NCBI RefSeq assembly: GCF_007995065.1
Contig: NZ_VOQR01000001.1
Coordinates: forward strand, 2,979,001 to 3,043,000
Source: Sphingomonas ginsenosidivorax
Lineage (GTDB): Bacteria; Pseudomonadota; Alphaproteobacteria; Sphingomonadales; Sphingomonadaceae
DNA: 64,000 bases
Direction of reading: 5' to 3'
The position numbers and the translations under genes are program-made. A model generated the notes under the pieces. That model ran no database searches. It was given only the letters and a program-made list of their open reading frames with translations, and was not told where the DNA came from. Numbering within the stretch: position 1 is the first letter of the stretch; the number at the start of each line of letters is the position of its first letter. This document shows, piece by piece, positions 60,564-64,000 of this stretch.

Positions 60564-61850
60564 TTACCCCAGGATATGCATCCACATCGGCTGGCCGATC
60601 AGGCTCTGCGACCCGCGCAGCTTTTCCAGTGCCTGTGCGACGCTGCGTTCGGGGCCCTCGTGCGTGACGATCGCGACGAGGACGCTGCCCTCGCCGCTGG
60701 CGCCGCGCTGGATCAGGCTTTCGATCGAGACGCCGGCGTCGCGCATGGCCGCTGCGATCTCGGCGAGCACGCCGACCTTGTCCGCGACGGTGAAGCGCAG
60801 ATAGGCGCGGCCGCGGCGTTCGCCGCTGTCGGCTTTCGGCGCCGCGGCCAGCGAGGCGACCGGCATCGCGAAGGGCGGGCCGAATTCGCCGCGCGCGATG
60901 TCGATCAGGTCGGCGACCACCGCGCTCGCGGTCGGGCCGTCGCCGGCGCCTGCACCCTGGAACAGCAGCCGGCCGACGAAATTGCCCTCCGCGACCACGG
61001 CGTTGAGCGAGCCGGTGACGTGTGCGAGCGGGTGGTCGAGCGGCACGAGATGCGGGTGGACGCGCTGGAACAGGCCGTTCGGGCCGGCTTCCGCAAGGCC
61101 GAGCAGGCGGACGCGGTAGCCGAGCGCGGCGGCCTCCGCGATGTCGGCGCCGAGCAGATGGCGGATGCCGCTGGCGGCGACGTCGCCGAACGCAGGGCGC
61201 GTACCGAACGCGATCGAGGCGAGGATCGACAATTTGTGCGCGGCGTCGACGCCGTCGATGTCGAAGCTGGGATCGGCTTCTGCGTAGCCGAGCGCCTGCG
61301 CCTCGGCGAGCACCTCGGCGAAGTCGCGGCCCTCCGCTTCCATCTTCGACAGGATGAAATTGCACGTGCCGTTGAGGATGCCGTAGACGCGCGCGATCTC
61401 GTTCGCCGCGGCGCCTTCGCGCAGGCCCTTGATGACCGGAATGCCGCCAGCGACCGCGGCTTCGAACTTGAGCGCGACGCCCGCCGCCTCGGCCGCTTCG
61501 CCGAGTTCGAGGCCGTGATGCGCGAGCATCGCCTTGTTCGCGGTGACGAACGCCTTGCCCGCACCGAGCGTGGCGCGTGCGAGCGTCAGCGCTGGACCGT
61601 CCGACCCGCCGATCAGTTCGACCACGACATCGGCGTCGGAGCGCGCGAGCGCGGTGGTGTCGTCGACCCAGTCGAAGCGCGACAGGTCGACGCCGCGATC
61701 CTTGCTGCGGTCACGCGCGGACACCGCGACGATCTCGATCGCGCGCCCGGCCCGCCTGGCAATCAGGTCGCGATTGGCGTCGAGCAGGCGAATCACCCCG
61801 CCACCGACGGTTCCGAGGCCGGCAAGGGCTACGCGCAATGGGTCTGTCAT
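60564..61850 (-). CDS. hom: Homoserine dehydrogenase
   Basis: 428 residues; NAD(P)-dependent reduction of aspartate semialdehyde to homoserine on the way to threonine and methionine. Rossmann motif LAGLGTVGGGV near the start, catalytic region VTANKAMLAHHG and NGTCNFILSKME, LGYAEADPSFDIDGVDAAHK, and a C-terminal ACT domain (residues 345-425) for feedback control. ATG at 61850 with GAGGAA upstream. Divergent from glnD with a 91-base gap. Confidence 0.96.
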   Translation of the reverse strand: MTDPLRVALAGLGTVGGGVIRLLDANRDLIARRAGRAIEIVAVSARDRSKDRGVDLSRFDWVDDTTALARSDADVVVELIGGSDGPALTLARATLGAGKAFVTANKAMLAHHGLELGEAAEAAGVALKFEAAVAGGIPVIKGLREGAAANEIARVYGILNGTCNFILSKMEAEGRDFAEVLAEAQALGYAEADPSFDIDGVDAAHKLSILASIAFGTRPAFGDVAASGIRHLLGADIAEAAALGYRVRLLGLAEAGPNGLFQRVHPHLVPLDHPLAHVTGSLNAVVAEGNFVGRLLFQGAGAGDGPTASAVVADLIDIARGEFGPPFAMPVASLAAAPKADSGERRGRAYLRFTVADKVGVLAEIAAAMRDAGVSIESLIQRGASGEGSVLVAIVTHEGPERSVAQALEKLRGSQSLIGQPMWMHILG

Positions 61851-61941
61851 AAAATTCCTCCGCTCAGGGCTTCGACTAAGGATCGCGCCCGCGCACTGCA
61901 ATGCCCGTGACGTTATCGTTCGCACGCCCTATCTGCGACGC

Positions 61942-64000
61942 ATGACCGGCCGCTTCGACCATTTGCCCAACCGCCGCGCGATCATCGATCGCCGTGCGCT
62001 TGCCGATACCCTCGCCGCCCTGGAGGCGGAGGATCGCACGATCCTGCGCCACGCGGCGACGGCCGTGCTGAAGGACGCGCTGGACGCGGGACGGCGCGAG
62101 GTCGAGCGGCGACTGATCGAACATCCCTCGCGCGGGCTGGAGGCGACCAGCGCGCAGGCCTATCTGGTCGACCAGATCCTGCGGCTGCTGTTCGCGTTCA
62201 CCGTCGAGCGGCTGTACCAGCGCGCCAACCCGACCGCGGCCGAGCAGCTGACGCTGATCGCGGTCGGCGGCTATGGCCGGACCGAGATGGCGCCGCATTC
62301 GGACGTCGATATCGGGTTCCTGACGCCGCTGAAACAGACCGCTTGGGCGGAGCAGATCATCGAGACGATGCTGTACGCGCTGTGGGACCTGGGGCTGAAG
62401 ATCGGCCATTCGAGCCGGTCGCTCGACGAGATGATCCGCCAGGCCAAGGCCGACATCACGGTGCGCACCGCCTTGCTCGAGGCGCGCTTCGTGTGCGGCG
62501 ACACCGCGCTGTACGAAGAGGCGTCGCGACGCTTCAAGGCCGAGGTGCAGGCGGACACCGCACGCATCTTCATCGCCGAGAAGCTTGCCGAACGCGACCT
62601 GCGCCACAAGAAGATGGGCGACACGCGCTACGTCGTCGAACCCAACGTCAAGGAGGGCAAGGGCGGCCTGCGCGACCTGCACGCGCTGTTCTGGATCGGG
62701 AAATATATCTACGATGTCCAGCGCGCCGCCGAGCTAGTCGAGGTCGGGCTGTTCACCAAGGCGGAATACCGGCTGTTCCACCGCGCCGACAATTTCCTGC
62801 AGGCGGTGCGGTGCCACCTCCACAGCATCACCGGGCGCGCCGAGGACCGGCTGACGTTCGACGTGCAGCGCGAGATCGCCGAGCGGATGCGGTTCTCCGA
62901 CCGGCCGGGCAAGTCGAGGGTCGAGCGCTTCATGCAGTTCTATTTCCTGCAGGTGAAGATCGTCGGCAGCCTGAGCGGGGTGTTCCTGGCGCATCTCGAC
63001 GAGAAATTCGCCGCGCGGGGCCGCCGGTTCGGGCTGCCGACGCTGCGACGCAGCCCCCGCAAGATGCACGGCTTCGTGCTCGATCGCGGGCGGCTGGCGT
63101 TGCCCGAGGACGATTTCTTTCGCGCCGACCCGGCGCGGCTGATCGAGCTGTTCCAGCTGGCCGACAAGCACGGGCTGGAGATCCATCCGCTGGCGATGCG
63201 GGCGGCGGCGCGCGATGCCAAGCTGGTCGACGAGGTCCGCGACAGCCCGAGCGCGAACGCGCTGTTCCTCGACGTGCTGACCTCCCCGCGCGATCCCGAA
63301 CTGGTGCTGCGCTGGATGAACGAAGCGGGCGTGTTCGGCCGGTTCGCACCCGATTTCGCGCGCGTCGTCGCGCAGATGCAGTTCGACATGTACCATCATT
63401 ATACCGTCGACGAGCACACGATCCGCGCGATCGGGTTGCTGGCGCAGATCGAGCGAGGCGCCCTGCGCGAGGATCACCCGCTGGTCACCGGGATCTTCGA
63501 CCAGATCGTGTCGCGCCGCGCGCTGTACGTCGCGGTGCTACTGCACGACATCGCCAAGGGGCGCGGCGGCGATCATTCGATCCTGGGCGCGGAGGTCGCG
63601 CGGCGGCTGTGCCCGCGCTTCGGCCTGACCGCGGCGGAGACCGAGACGGTGGCGTGGCTGGTCGAGAAGCACCTGCTGATGTCGGCGACCGCGTTCAAGC
63701 GCGACCTGTCGGATTTCAAGACGATCCTCGATTTCTGCGAGGTGGTGCAGAGCCCGGAGCGGCTGCGGTTGCTGCTGGCGCTGACGGTGGTCGATATCCG
63801 CGCGGTGGGCCCGGGGGTGTGGAACGGGTGGAAGCGGCAATTGCTGTCCGACCTGTACGAGTCGGCGGAGGAAGTGCTGCGGCTGGGCCACAAGCAGAAG
63901 GGCCGCGCGGACCGGATCGCCGCCAAGCAGGAGACGCTGCAGGCGGACCTGGGCTGGGACGAGGGGGTGTTCGCCGACTTCGTGCGGCGGATGCCCGAGG
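61942..64000 (+). CDS. glnD: PII uridylyltransferase / uridylyl-removing enzyme GlnD, N-terminal part (cut by window edge)
   Basis: 686 residues visible, open to the window end (full-length GlnD is about 900). It uridylylates and deuridylylates PII proteins in response to glutamine. The nucleotidyltransferase site is VGGYGRTEMAPHSDVDIGFL near residue 113, followed by EGKGGLRDLH; the HD phosphohydrolase site is LLHDIAKGRGGDHS near residue 535. The C-terminal ACT domains lie outside. ATG at 61942. Confidence 0.96.
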   Translation, partial: MTGRFDHLPNRRAIIDRRALADTLAALEAEDRTILRHAATAVLKDALDAGRREVERRLIEHPSRGLEATSAQAYLVDQILRLLFAFTVERLYQRANPTAAEQLTLIAVGGYGRTEMAPHSDVDIGFLTPLKQTAWAEQIIETMLYALWDLGLKIGHSSRSLDEMIRQAKADITVRTALLEARFVCGDTALYEEASRRFKAEVQADTARIFIAEKLAERDLRHKKMGDTRYVVEPNVKEGKGGLRDLHALFWIGKYIYDVQRAAELVEVGLFTKAEYRLFHRADNFLQAVRCHLHSITGRAEDRLTFDVQREIAERMRFSDRPGKSRVERFMQFYFLQVKIVGSLSGVFLAHLDEKFAARGRRFGLPTLRRSPRKMHGFVLDRGRLALPEDDFFRADPARLIELFQLADKHGLEIHPLAMRAAARDAKLVDEVRDSPSANALFLDVLTSPRDPELVLRWMNEAGVFGRFAPDFARVVAQMQFDMYHHYTVDEHTIRAIGLLAQIERGALREDHPLVTGIFDQIVSRRALYVAVLLHDIAKGRGGDHSILGAEVARRLCPRFGLTAAETETVAWLVEKHLLMSATAFKRDLSDFKTILDFCEVVQSPERLRLLLALTVVDIRAVGPGVWNGWKRQLLSDLYESAEEVLRLGHKQKGRADRIAAKQETLQADLGWDEGVFADFVRRMPE

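Overview
The window is GC-rich chromosomal DNA from an alphaproteobacterium, most likely a sphingomonad (Sphingomonas or a close relative). This is inferred from the gene families: a PrsK/PrsR/PrsT exosortase-associated locus, a TorF-type porin, a DUF3035 lipoprotein behind lspA, an iron-sulfur prokaryotic (6-4) photolyase, RNase E with an acidic insertion in its S1 domain, and GGAAC-N17-GTT promoters of the EcfG general stress type. No tRNA, rRNA, CRISPR array, transposase or phage gene was seen. Coding density is high and nearly all genes are chromosomal housekeeping genes.

Layout. 1-9 kb: hrpB (cut by the edge), a class A penicillin-binding protein, prfB coupled to an exported methyltransferase, a short RadC-like protein, thyA, a hemerythrin protein with its own stress-type promoter, folA and ribF. 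9-14 kb: ileS-lspA-DUF3035 operon, where ileS carries two in-frame palindromic repeat insertions, then a terminator and a TorF porin. 14-18 kb, minus strand: photolyase-sseA-metC operon; then queF. 18-22 kb: a two-gene glycosyltransferase 4 / GH130 unit behind a possible EcfG promoter. 22-28 kb: OPT transporter, siderophore receptor, amidase. 28-36 kb: rne, an M48 protease plus DsbA-like pair, an ABC exporter pair and a CPBP protease that overlaps it tail to tail. 36-43 kb: glpX, dapD, a HAD nucleotidase, an LLM oxidoreductase, and a PepSY / response regulator / histidine kinase cluster. 43-54 kb: an ABC-F ATPase, a DUF815 ATPase, the exopolysaccharide/PEP-CTERM regulatory operon (sugar transferase, prsK, prsR, prsT) and the divergent mannose-1-phosphate guanylyltransferase gene. 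54-64 kb: a GST, a Uma2 nuclease, groESL with a CIRCE operator, sppA, a GNAT acetyltransferase, homoserine dehydrogenase and glnD (cut by the edge).

The most striking non-genic feature is a dense set of about 28 palindromic repeats of at least eight families (called A-H here), roughly 75-160 bp each when complete, filling most gaps between transcription units. They often sit between convergent genes or directly after stop codons, where they could end transcription or stabilise 3' ends. Two different families also lie inside ileS, in frame and without stops, and are translated into two extra peptide loops. The other leads are the glycosyltransferase/GH130 unit, which could form a mannoside synthesis and recycling module under stress control, and a palindromic site in the divergent promoter of the exopolysaccharide locus.
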